DNA from: an uncultured Pseudomonadales bacterium
GTDB lineage: Bacteria; Pseudomonadota; Gammaproteobacteria; Pseudomonadales; IMCC2047
Assembly (NCBI GenBank): GCA_947258895.1
Contig: CAMYKE010000071.1
Coordinates: 1-14,810 of the forward strand
Direction: 5' to 3'
Length of the DNA: 14,810 nucleotides
A model generated the notes under the pieces. The model ran no database searches, was not told the DNA's origin, and saw only the letters and a program-made list of their open reading frames with translations. Of this stretch, positions 8,385 through 14,810 are shown in pieces; within the stretch, counting starts at the first letter, position 1; every line of letters starts with the position of its first letter. The translations under genes were made by a program, and so were the position numbers.

Positions 8385-8388
8385 CTAA
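8287..8388 (+). pseudogene. murJ: Out-of-frame remnant of the murJ C-terminus
   Basis: In the +1 frame relative to murJ, the DNA reads HRAGNLAALCGAGAASYF and then VLLALLGSRLRHFRN before TAA at 8386-8388. A hydrophobic helix ending in LxGxRLRxF is how MurJ proteins of gammaproteobacteria normally end, for example AVLGF.. near the E. coli terminus. No start codon or ribosome-binding site precedes it, so it is the lost tail of murJ and not a separate gene. The junction lies near 8275-8290. Confidence 0.75.
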
Positions 8389-8578
8389 CCCGCATCCATC
8401 ACCGATACAGCGTCAAACCAAAGTTAAAGCTGTGAATGCAGGCAATTACTTGAAACCAGAGTTTTACAACCCGTCAGATTCACTTTGACGCGCTTGTATG
8501 GTACTCAGAGCCTTTATATTGGATGATATTAAGGTGCCGGATGCGGGCCAGAGTTGCCTAAAACTCCCTGGATAACGT

Positions 8579-8606
8579 TTTCCAGCCTGCTGGCTTAGGA
8601 TATAAT
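8579..8606 (+). promoter_or_regulatory. Promoter of the ribF-ileS-lspA-fkpB-ispH cluster
   Basis: A perfect TATAAT box (8601-8606) is preceded at 16 bp by TTTCCA (8579-8584, four of six consensus bases). The predicted start is near 8613, leaving a leader of about 49 nt before ribF. It is the only strong promoter-like site I see ahead of the five-gene cluster. The rest of the 8389-8661 gap shows no gene. Confidence 0.65.
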
Positions 8607-8661
8607 CCCGCCCTTTTATGATACGTGCGCTCCCCACGGCGCTACTGCGCAAGCGGCAACA

Positions 8662-9621
8662 ATGAAATTGATTCGCGGCATGCATAACCTGGTTCGCCAG
8701 CGGGAGAAACCTGGCTGGGGCAGCGAGTGCGTCCTGACGATCGGCAATTTCGATGGCGTCCATGCCGGTCATCGGGTCATTTTGGAGCAGGTTACCGCGC
8801 ATGCGCGGCAAGCGGGATTGCGGTCTCGGGTGATGATATTTGAGCCGCAACCACTGGAATACTTTGCCGGCGGTCGCGCCCCGGCACGCCTGACGACCTT
8901 CCAGGAGAAAGTCCGGCTATTGTCGGCATGTGCGATCGATGAGACGGTTTGCCTGGCTTTCAATGAAAAGCTGCGGTCGATGTCGGCTGACGCCTTTATC
9001 GAAGACCTCCTCGTCGGGCAGCTGGGTGTGCGGCACCTCGTCATTGGCGATGATTTCCGTTTTGGAGTGCAGCAGCAGGGTGATTTCCCATTGCTGCAAG
9101 CTGCCGGGGAAGAATTCGGGTTTAGTGTTGCAGCCACGCCGACCGTGATTATCGACGGCGAGCGTGTCAGTAGCACACGGCTCCGGGCGGTGTTGGAGGC
9201 CGGCGATTTTGAGCTTGCCGAGCGCCTGCTGACGCGGCCCTACAGCATTTGGGGCAGAGTAATTAGCGGCGACCGGTTGGGGCGCCAGTTGGGCTTCCCC
9301 ACTGCCAATATTTCATTGCGGGGCAAGGTGGCACCGTTGAGCGGCGTATACGCGGTGGAGGTCGAAGGCCTGGCCAGCGACGGCGGCCTGTTGCAAGGGG
9401 TTGCCAACGTGGGTGTGCGACCAACGCTCGGCGGGGACGTGGCGTTGCTGGAAGCGCATATATTTGATTTTGATCAGCCTATATACGGCCGCAAGATTCG
9501 TGTGTTATTCAGGCATCGGATACGTGCGGAGGTAAAATTTAGCGGCCTCGATGCGTTGCGTGCGCAGATCGGGATAGACCTCGAAGCGGCCAGGCAACTT
9601 TTTTGTTTGAACGACAATTAG
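8662..9621 (+). CDS. ribF: Bifunctional riboflavin kinase / FAD synthetase
   Basis: RibF converts riboflavin to FMN with its C-terminal kinase domain, and FMN to FAD with its N-terminal adenylyltransferase domain. The 319-aa product begins MKLIRGMHNL, like E. coli RibF. It carries the nucleotidyltransferase signature GNFDGVHAGH (28-37), the conserved SSTRLR (170-175), and the kinase-domain GRQLGFPTAN (207-216), followed by GVYAV (228-232) and GVANVGVRPT further on. Both domains are complete and the length is normal. It is the first gene of the cluster and ileS begins 21 bp after it, the usual gammaproteobacterial order. No strong Shine-Dalgarno is visible before the ATG. Confidence 0.97.
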   Translation: MKLIRGMHNLVRQREKPGWGSECVLTIGNFDGVHAGHRVILEQVTAHARQAGLRSRVMIFEPQPLEYFAGGRAPARLTTFQEKVRLLSACAIDETVCLAFNEKLRSMSADAFIEDLLVGQLGVRHLVIGDDFRFGVQQQGDFPLLQAAGEEFGFSVAATPTVIIDGERVSSTRLRAVLEAGDFELAERLLTRPYSIWGRVISGDRLGRQLGFPTANISLRGKVAPLSGVYAVEVEGLASDGGLLQGVANVGVRPTLGGDVALLEAHIFDFDQPIYGRKIRVLFRHRIRAEVKFSGLDALRAQIGIDLEAARQLFCLNDN

Positions 9622-9642
9622 ACTCAACGTAACCAGGTAGTA

Positions 9643-12456
9643 ATGACCGAATACAAGCACACCCTTAACTTGCCCAAAACGGGTTTTCCGATGAAGGCCA
9701 ACCTTGCACAGCGCGAGCCCGGCATCCTCAAGCGCTGGAACCAGGAACAGGTTTACCAGCAGATTCGCTCGGCCCGGGCCGGTCGCGACAAGTTTATCCT
9801 GCATGATGGTCCTCCCTACGCAAACGGCGATATCCACCTGGGTCACGCGCTCAACAAGATATTGAAGGATATCGTGGTGAAGTCACACACGCTGGACGGT
9901 TTCGACTGCCCCTACGTGCCCGGTTGGGATTGCCATGGCTTGCCCATCGAACACAAGGTTGAGACCAAGATTGGTAAGGCTGGCATAAAAATCGACCACA
10001 AGACATTTCGCCAGAAGTGCCGGGACTACGCGTTGCGCCAGGTGGACGGGCAGCGCAAGGATTTTATCCGCCTTGGCGTGTTTGGCGACTGGCAGAACCC
10101 CTACCTGACCATCAATTACAAGACCGAGGCGGATATTATTCGCGCGCTTGGCAAGATCACCGAAAATGGTCACCTGGTGAGGGGATTCAAGCCCGTGTAC
10201 TGGAGCGTGGTAGGTGGGTCCGCGCTGGCGGAGGCGGAAGTGGAGTACCAGGACAAGGTGTCCTACTCCATCGATGTGCGATTTCGCGTTGTGGACGAGG
10301 CCGCTTTCCTGGCAGCCGCCGGCGGCGGCGCCGGAGAGGGCCCGCTGAGTGTCGTCATCTGGACCACCACACCCTGGACCCTGCCGTCCAATCAGGCCGT
10401 GGCGCTGCACCCGGACCTGGAGTATGTGATCGTGCAATGCCGGTCGGGCGAGCTTGCGGAGCGCCTGGTAGTCGCCCGGCAACTGCTGGATTCGGCGCTG
10501 GCGCGGTTTGGAATGGAGGACTGTAAGGTGCTGGCAAGCGCCAGGGGCGCCGCCCTGGAACACCTGGAGCTACAGCATCCTTTTTACGATACCCGGGTGC
10601 CGCTGATACTGGGTGAGCATGTGACCACCGAGACGGGTACCGGCGCGGTTCACACCGCACCCGACCACGGGCCGGACGACTTCGTTATCGGCCAGGCCTA
10701 TGGCCTCGGCACGCTGCATCGTGTCGACGAGAACGGTACGTTTACCTCCTCGACAGAGCTGTTCGCCGGCGAGCACGTGTACAAAGTTGACGAGAAGGTC
10801 ATCGCCGTCCTGAAAGAGCATGGCAACCTGCTGGCAGAGGATCGCCTGAAGCATAGTTTCCCGCACTGCTGGCGCACCAAAACGCCACTGATCTATCGCG
10901 CTACGCCACAATGGTTTATTAGCATGTCCAGCGCTAACCTGATGCAGCAGGTCAAGCAGGAAGTTGCCAGCGTAAGCTGGTTCCCGGCGTGGGGGCAGGC
11001 GCGCATGAACGCGATGCTGGACAGTAGCCCGGACTGGTGTATTTCGCGCCAGCGCACCTGGGGCGTCCCGATCGTGTTGTTTCTGCGCAAGGATAACCAG
11101 GAGCTACATCCGCGCTCGGTGGAACTAATCGAGCAGGTCGCCCGCAAGGTCGAGCAGGAAGGCATGGATGCCTGGTTTGAATCGGGCGTCGAGGATTGGC
11201 TGGACGCGTCCGAAGCGGCCGAGTACAGCAAGGTTACGGATACCCTCGATGTGTGGTTTGATTCGGGTGTGACGCATTACTCGGTGCTGCAGCAGCGATC
11301 AGAGCTGGCCTGTCCAGCGGACCTCTACCTCGAGGGTTCGGATCAGCATCGCGGCTGGTTCCAGTCCTCGCTCAAGACCTCGATGGCGATCAACGGCTAC
11401 GCACCCTACAAGGCGGTGCTCACCCACGGTTTTACCGTGGATGCCCAGGGTCGCAAGCAATCCAAGTCGCTGGGGAACGTGGTGTCTCCCCAGAAGGTCA
11501 CCAATGAACTGGGTGCGGATGTGTTGCGGCTGTGGGTTGCGGCAACGGATTTCAGCGCCGAGATGACCTGTACCGATGAAATCCTGAAACAGGTCGCCGA
11601 TTCCTACCGCAGGATCCGCAATACGATTCGTTACCTGTTATCCGGTCTCGGTGATTTTGACGCAACGCTCGACATGATTCCGAATGCGGAACTGGTGGCG
11701 CTGGACCAGTGGGCCGTGGACCGGGCCGCGCGCCTGCAGGAGGAGATCCAGGGCCACTATGAAGCGTACCAGTTTCACCTGATCTACCAGAAATTGCACA
11801 ACTTTTGCTCGATCGATATGGGCAGCTTCTACCTCGACGTCCTCAAGGATCGACTCTACACCTGCAAGGCGAACAGTCGGGCGCGGCGCTCTGCCCAGAC
11901 GGCGATCTATCATCTGGCGGAAGCCATGGTGCGCTGGATTACCCCCATCCTTAGCTTCACCGCTGACGAGGTATGGTCGTTTATGCCAGGAGAACGCAGC
12001 GAATCGGTGTTTACCCTGGAGTGGTACCGGCAGCTGGCGCGGCTCGGGAATTCCGGGATGGACGCCGGGTTCTGGCGCCAGCTGATGGCGGTCAAGACCG
12101 CGGTCAACAAGGAGCTGGAGGCGGCGCGGGTCGGCGGTGCCATCGGCGGCAGCCTCAGTGCGGAAGTGACACTGTTTTGTTCCGAAGAGTTGCAAGCGTT
12201 GCTGGCAGCGCTTGGCGACGAGTTGCGCTTTGTGCTGATCACCTCGAAGGCCGCTGTGGCACCGCTGGATGAAAACCAGGGCGAGCCAACTGAAGTGCCG
12301 GGCCTGCGCGTGCGGGTGGCGGCGTCCGCATATGCCAAGTGCGCGCGCTGCTGGCATCATCGTGAGGATGTGGGAAGCAATGCTGAACACCCGGAGATTT
12401 GCGCTCGCTGCGTGGACAACGTGGAAGGCGCTGGCGAGCAGCGCCAGTTTGCCTGA
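9643..12456 (+). CDS. ileS: Isoleucyl-tRNA synthetase
   Basis: IleRS charges tRNA-Ile and edits mis-activated valine. The 937-aa product has the size of the E. coli enzyme (938 aa). The class I signature appears as HLGH (65-68) in [15 protein letters not shown]. The CP1 editing domain includes [16 protein letters not shown]. The second signature is KQSKS (605-609) in place of the usual KMSKS. The C-terminal zinc-binding part contains CARCWHH and CARCVDNV, so the four zinc cysteines are present. The start ATG 9643 gives [17 protein letters not shown], matching homologues. The C-terminal zinc module marks the bacterial type that is normally mupirocin-sensitive; that is family knowledge and not shown here. 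lspA starts 7 bp after the stop codon. Confidence 0.98.
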   Translation: MTEYKHTLNLPKTGFPMKANLAQREPGILKRWNQEQVYQQIRSARAGRDKFILHDGPPYANGDIHLGHALNKILKDIVVKSHTLDGFDCPYVPGWDCHGLPIEHKVETKIGKAGIKIDHKTFRQKCRDYALRQVDGQRKDFIRLGVFGDWQNPYLTINYKTEADIIRALGKITENGHLVRGFKPVYWSVVGGSALAEAEVEYQDKVSYSIDVRFRVVDEAAFLAAAGGGAGEGPLSVVIWTTTPWTLPSNQAVALHPDLEYVIVQCRSGELAERLVVARQLLDSALARFGMEDCKVLASARGAALEHLELQHPFYDTRVPLILGEHVTTETGTGAVHTAPDHGPDDFVIGQAYGLGTLHRVDENGTFTSSTELFAGEHVYKVDEKVIAVLKEHGNLLAEDRLKHSFPHCWRTKTPLIYRATPQWFISMSSANLMQQVKQEVASVSWFPAWGQARMNAMLDSSPDWCISRQRTWGVPIVLFLRKDNQELHPRSVELIEQVARKVEQEGMDAWFESGVEDWLDASEAAEYSKVTDTLDVWFDSGVTHYSVLQQRSELACPADLYLEGSDQHRGWFQSSLKTSMAINGYAPYKAVLTHGFTVDAQGRKQSKSLGNVVSPQKVTNELGADVLRLWVAATDFSAEMTCTDEILKQVADSYRRIRNTIRYLLSGLGDFDATLDMIPNAELVALDQWAVDRAARLQEEIQGHYEAYQFHLIYQKLHNFCSIDMGSFYLDVLKDRLYTCKANSRARRSAQTAIYHLAEAMVRWITPILSFTADEVWSFMPGERSESVFTLEWYRQLARLGNSGMDAGFWRQLMAVKTAVNKELEAARVGGAIGGSLSAEVTLFCSEELQALLAALGDELRFVLITSKAAVAPLDENQGEPTEVPGLRVRVAASAYAKCARCWHHREDVGSNAEHPEICARCVDNVEGAGEQRQFA

Positions 12457-12463
12457 GCGTGCG

Positions 12464-13012
12464 ATGCTGAGCGCAGGCCCAAACGTGTTCCCCCCCGGGG
12501 CGGGGAGGCAGCTGATCTGGCTGGTATTGACGGCGCTGGTGGTCATCATCGACCAGGTCACCAAGTACGTTGCCGATGAATTTCTGTCCTACGCGCGACC
12601 CGTTGAAATATTACCGGTTTTCGATCTGATGCTGGTGTACAACAAGGGTGCGGCGTTTAGCTTCCTGTCCGAAGCGGGTGGCTGGCAGCGCTGGTTCTTC
12701 ACTGTGCTCTCCGCCGCGATCAGTGTGGTGCTGGTGGTATGGATTTATCGATTACAGCGCCATGAGACCTGGGTTGCGATCGGGGTGGCGCTAATATTGG
12801 GCGGGGCACTGGGTAACCTCTATGACCGGGTCGTGCTCGGCTATGTCATCGATTTTGTTTCGCTGCATTACCGCGACTACTATTTTCCGGCCTTCAACGT
12901 CGCGGATTCCGCGATTACCGCGGGCGCGATCATGTTGATTATCGACTTGCTGTTCCTGTCCGGCCGTAACCCCGGCAATGCAGCCCCGGGAACTGGCGGA
13001 GATGCGCCGTGA
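12464..13012 (+). CDS. lspA: Lipoprotein signal peptidase (signal peptidase II)
   Basis: LspA is an inner-membrane aspartyl protease that cleaves the signal peptide of diacylated prolipoproteins just before the lipidated cysteine. I choose ATG 12464, 7 bp after the ileS stop codon. The frame is open back to 12269, but that part overlaps ileS and is not membrane-like. The 182-aa product has four predicted membrane segments (about 16-34, 76-96, 103-118, 146-166). It carries DQVTKY (30-35), YNKGAAFS (59-66), GNLYDR (117-122), and the two catalytic aspartates in VIDF (D130) and NVADS (D148). The C-terminus is slightly longer than average, with a Gly/Pro-rich tail. fkpB overlaps its stop codon by 4 bp. 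Confidence 0.95.
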   Translation: MLSAGPNVFPPGAGRQLIWLVLTALVVIIDQVTKYVADEFLSYARPVEILPVFDLMLVYNKGAAFSFLSEAGGWQRWFFTVLSAAISVVLVVWIYRLQRHETWVAIGVALILGGALGNLYDRVVLGYVIDFVSLHYRDYYFPAFNVADSAITAGAIMLIIDLLFLSGRNPGNAAPGTGGDAP

Positions 13013-13449
13013 GTGTCGAAATCGGTGCCAATACGCGGGTGACCCTTCATTTCGCTGTCAAGTTGAGTGACGGTCAGATGCTCGACTCGACCTTCGATCG
13101 CAGTCCGGCAACGTTCGATTTTGGTGATGGAAATCTGCTGCCGGGTTTCGAGAGCCTGCTGGAAGGGCTCGCCGCCGGGGCCAAAGAGACGTTTCGCGTA
13201 GCGCCGGAACAGGGCTTCGGCATGCCCAACCCCAATAATCTGCAGTGGCTCGCAAGAAGCCAGTTTGCCGATGACATCGAACTGCAGGAAGGCCTGATGG
13301 TGTCCTTTGCCGACGCCGGCCAGTCCGAATTACCGGGCGTGGTTAGCAGGATCGAGGACGATCGGGTCGAGATCGACTTCAATCATCCTCTCGCGGGCCG
13401 AGACCTGTTGTTTGAGGTCGAAATTGTCGAGGTCGCCAGGATTGCCTAG
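13009..13449 (+). CDS. fkpB: FKBP-type peptidyl-prolyl isomerase, SlpA/FkpB type
   Basis: This is a cytoplasmic FKBP with a chaperone-like insert, which catalyses cis-trans isomerisation of prolyl bonds. The 146-aa product is close to E. coli FkpB (149 aa). It contains TRVTLHFAVKLSDGQMLDSTFD (the FKBP core strand region, about 9-30), GNLLPGFESLLEGLAAGAKE (about 41-60), a YGxxxP-like PEQGFGMPNP, and the conserved DFNHPLAGRDLLFEVEI near the end. The start is GTG 13009, whose last three bases overlap the lspA TGA (a GTGA overlap), suggesting translational coupling. The lspA-fkpB-ispH order is conserved in many gammaproteobacteria. Confidence 0.95.
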   Translation: MSVEIGANTRVTLHFAVKLSDGQMLDSTFDRSPATFDFGDGNLLPGFESLLEGLAAGAKETFRVAPEQGFGMPNPNNLQWLARSQFADDIELQEGLMVSFADAGQSELPGVVSRIEDDRVEIDFNHPLAGRDLLFEVEIVEVARIA

Positions 13450-13513
13450 TTTCTTAGCCGGCAACGGCCTGAATTTGTTAAAATCGCGATAACCCAATCA
13501 TTCTGAAGTGACC

Positions 13514-14461
13514 ATGCAAATCAAACTAGCCAACCCGCGCGGTTTTTGTGCCGGTGTCGATCGTGCCATCGATATCGTCGACCGGGCACTCGAACTCTTC
13601 GGTGCACCCATCTACGTGCGTCACGAAGTAGTGCATAATCGGTATGTGGTAGAAGACCTGCGCCGGAAGGGCACTGTCTTCGTGGAGGAGCTCGACGAGG
13701 TGCCGGACGACTCCCTCGTCATTTTCAGCGCCCACGGGGTTTCACTGGCGGTGCGCCAGGAAGCCGAGGCACGAGGCCTGAAAGTCTTCGATGCGACCTG
13801 TCCGCTGGTCACCAAGGTGCATCTCGAGGTGGCCCGCTACAGCGCCGAAGGCCGGGAAACCATTTTGATTGGCCACGCCGGCCACCCCGAGGTCGAGGGT
13901 ACGATGGGGCAGTATGATTCCAGCCAGGGCGGGAAGATGTATCTGGTGGAGAAAGTCACTGACGTGGCCAAGTTACAGGTCAACAGGCCCGATTTCCTGG
14001 CCCATGTCACCCAGACCACGCTCTCGGTGGATGATACGTCGGCCATCATCGATGCGCTGCGGGCGCGGTTTCCGAAGATCATCGGACCGCGCAAGGATGA
14101 TATCTGCTACGCCACCCAGAATCGCCAGGACGCCGTAAAGCAATTGGCCGCAGAGTGTGACCTGGTGCTCGTGGTGGGCGCCGAGAACAGTTCCAATTCG
14201 AACCGCTTGCGTGAACTGGCACAGCGCCTGGGTTCGACCGCTTACCTGATTAATGACGCCAGCGAACTCCAGACCGACTGGTTCAGGGAAGTACAGGCTG
14301 TCGGCGTCACCGCAGGCGCTTCGGCACCGGAGATTTTGGTACAGCAAATTATCGAGGGGCTGCGCGCGCTGGGTGCCGAGGCGCCGACTGAACTGGCCGG
14401 GCGGGAAGAAAACATCGTCTTTTCACTACCCCGGGAGTTGCGACTGGTGGCAAAGTCCTGA
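13514..14461 (+). CDS. ispH: 4-hydroxy-3-methylbut-2-enyl diphosphate reductase IspH
   Basis: IspH (LytB) performs the last step of the MEP pathway, reducing HMBPP to IPP and DMAPP with a [4Fe-4S] cluster. I choose ATG 13514 because [14 protein letters not shown] matches the E. coli start; a GTG two codons upstream is possible. The 315-aa product has the three cluster cysteines C12, C96 (DATCPLV) and C198 ([10 protein letters not shown]). Substrate-pocket residues H41, H74 (SAHGV), H124 and E126 ([10 protein letters not shown]) and the SSNSNRL segment are also present. All key residues are intact. It follows fkpB by 64 bp. A TAAAAT hexamer at 13479-13484 lacks a good -35 box, so read-through from the ribF promoter is more likely. 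It supplies the precursors that IspB elongates. Confidence 0.97.
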   Translation: MQIKLANPRGFCAGVDRAIDIVDRALELFGAPIYVRHEVVHNRYVVEDLRRKGTVFVEELDEVPDDSLVIFSAHGVSLAVRQEAEARGLKVFDATCPLVTKVHLEVARYSAEGRETILIGHAGHPEVEGTMGQYDSSQGGKMYLVEKVTDVAKLQVNRPDFLAHVTQTTLSVDDTSAIIDALRARFPKIIGPRKDDICYATQNRQDAVKQLAAECDLVLVVGAENSSNSNRLRELAQRLGSTAYLINDASELQTDWFREVQAVGVTAGASAPEILVQQIIEGLRALGAEAPTELAGREENIVFSLPRELRLVAKS

Positions 14462-14483
14462 CGGGGACTGTATTTCGCTGGGG

Positions 14484-14810
14484 CTAATCTATGCCGAACT
14501 TTTTCAACCGATGACGCATTTGACGGAAGGAAATACCCAGCTTTTCTGCAGCGGCCGTCCGATTCCAGCGAGTTTCCTCGAGGGCTTTCATGATCGCCTG
14601 CTTTTCGATCTCTTCCAGGTAGTCATCCAGTGAGTCGCTCGCCACTCCCGTCGCTGGCGGCTCTTCTCCCACTGCGGGCGGGAGTTGCTCGGGGTCGGCG
14701 GTAACGGACGATAACTGCAGGTCGCTTCTTTCGATACGGTTATCCTCGCACAGGGTATATGCCCGTTCGAGTATGTTCTCGAGTTCCCGTACGTTGCCGG
14801 GGAAGCCGTA
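14484..14810 (-). CDS. pilR: PilR-like sigma-54-dependent response regulator, C-terminal part
   Basis: PilR is the NtrC-family response regulator that, with the kinase PilS, activates pilin transcription from a sigma-54 promoter. Only the last 108 residues are in the window; the receiver domain and most of the AAA+ domain lie beyond the right edge. The visible part begins YGFPGNVRELENILERAY, the end of the AAA+ domain (the FPGNVREL motif). A variable Pro/Glu-rich linker follows, and then a Fis-type helix-turn-helix: ALEETRWNRTAAAEKLGIS with FRQMRHRLKKFGID at the end. That ending is strongly PilR-like, but other NtrC-family regulators share the general layout. It is convergent with ispH, with 22 bp between stop codons. 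I see no convincing terminator between them. Confidence 0.8.
   Translation of the reverse strand, partial: YGFPGNVRELENILERAYTLCEDNRIERSDLQLSSVTADPEQLPPAVGEEPPATGVASDSLDDYLEEIEKQAIMKALEETRWNRTAAAEKLGISFRQMRHRLKKFGID

Noticed and set aside
8270..8488. 72-codon plus-strand frame overlapping the murJ end
   Set aside because: It is the third frame of the damaged murJ tail and the intergenic region, with no family resemblance. The meaningful out-of-frame tail is the one ending at 8388.
12269..12463. Longer lspA start inside ileS
   Set aside because: The added 65 residues overlap the ileS zinc-binding region in another frame and lack membrane character. ATG 12464 gives a normal LspA.
11638..12564. 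308-codon minus-strand frame opposite the 3' part of ileS
   Set aside because: ileS is certain here; the antisense frame is composition-driven in GC-rich coding DNA and resembles no family.

Overview
The window is a housekeeping segment of a gammaproteobacterial chromosome with a short, less conserved stretch at its left end. The gene order ispB / rplU-rpmA-obgE-proB / rpsT / murJ / ribF-ileS-lspA-fkpB-ispH, followed by a PilR-type regulator, resembles the Pseudomonas arrangement. Together with protein similarity judged by eye, this suggests the Pseudomonadales/Cellvibrionales neighbourhood. The placement is inferred, not computed. The 17-base T run at position 1 may be a contig edge.

Layout. 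(1) Positions 1-1570 hold one divergent macro-domain gene (342-878) and about 690 bp without a convincing gene. That gap contains a 207-bp element with perfect 19-bp terminal inverted repeats, which looks like a MITE. (2) A tRNA-Pro(CGG) gene and ispB lie on the minus strand (1574-2641). (3) A divergent intergenic region with good sigma-70 promoters on both strands leads rightward to rplU, rpmA, a strong terminator, obgE and proB (2951-6402). (4) rpsT lies on the minus strand, convergent with proB, and its reading frame runs through its own terminator hairpin. (5) murJ lies rightward from its own promoter and has a damaged 3' end. (6) A promoter with a perfect TATAAT box precedes the compact ribF-ileS-lspA-fkpB-ispH cluster (8662-14461). 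(7) The C-terminal 108 residues of a PilR-like sigma-54 activator enter from the right edge on the minus strand.

The genes cover translation (L21, L27, S20, IleS, tRNA-Pro, Obg in 50S assembly), isoprenoid and quinone supply (IspH makes IPP/DMAPP, IspB makes the quinone side chain), envelope building (MurJ flips lipid II, LspA matures lipoproteins), flavin cofactors (RibF) and proline synthesis (ProB).

I found no clear new multi-gene system. The points most worth a second look are: L21 fused to a C-terminal helix-hairpin-helix-like domain; rpsT lacking a stop codon before its terminator, which implies a non-stop mRNA or a one-base frameshift; the frameshifted, shortened murJ C-terminus; the macro protein whose canonical ADP-ribose loop residues are replaced; and the MITE-like element.
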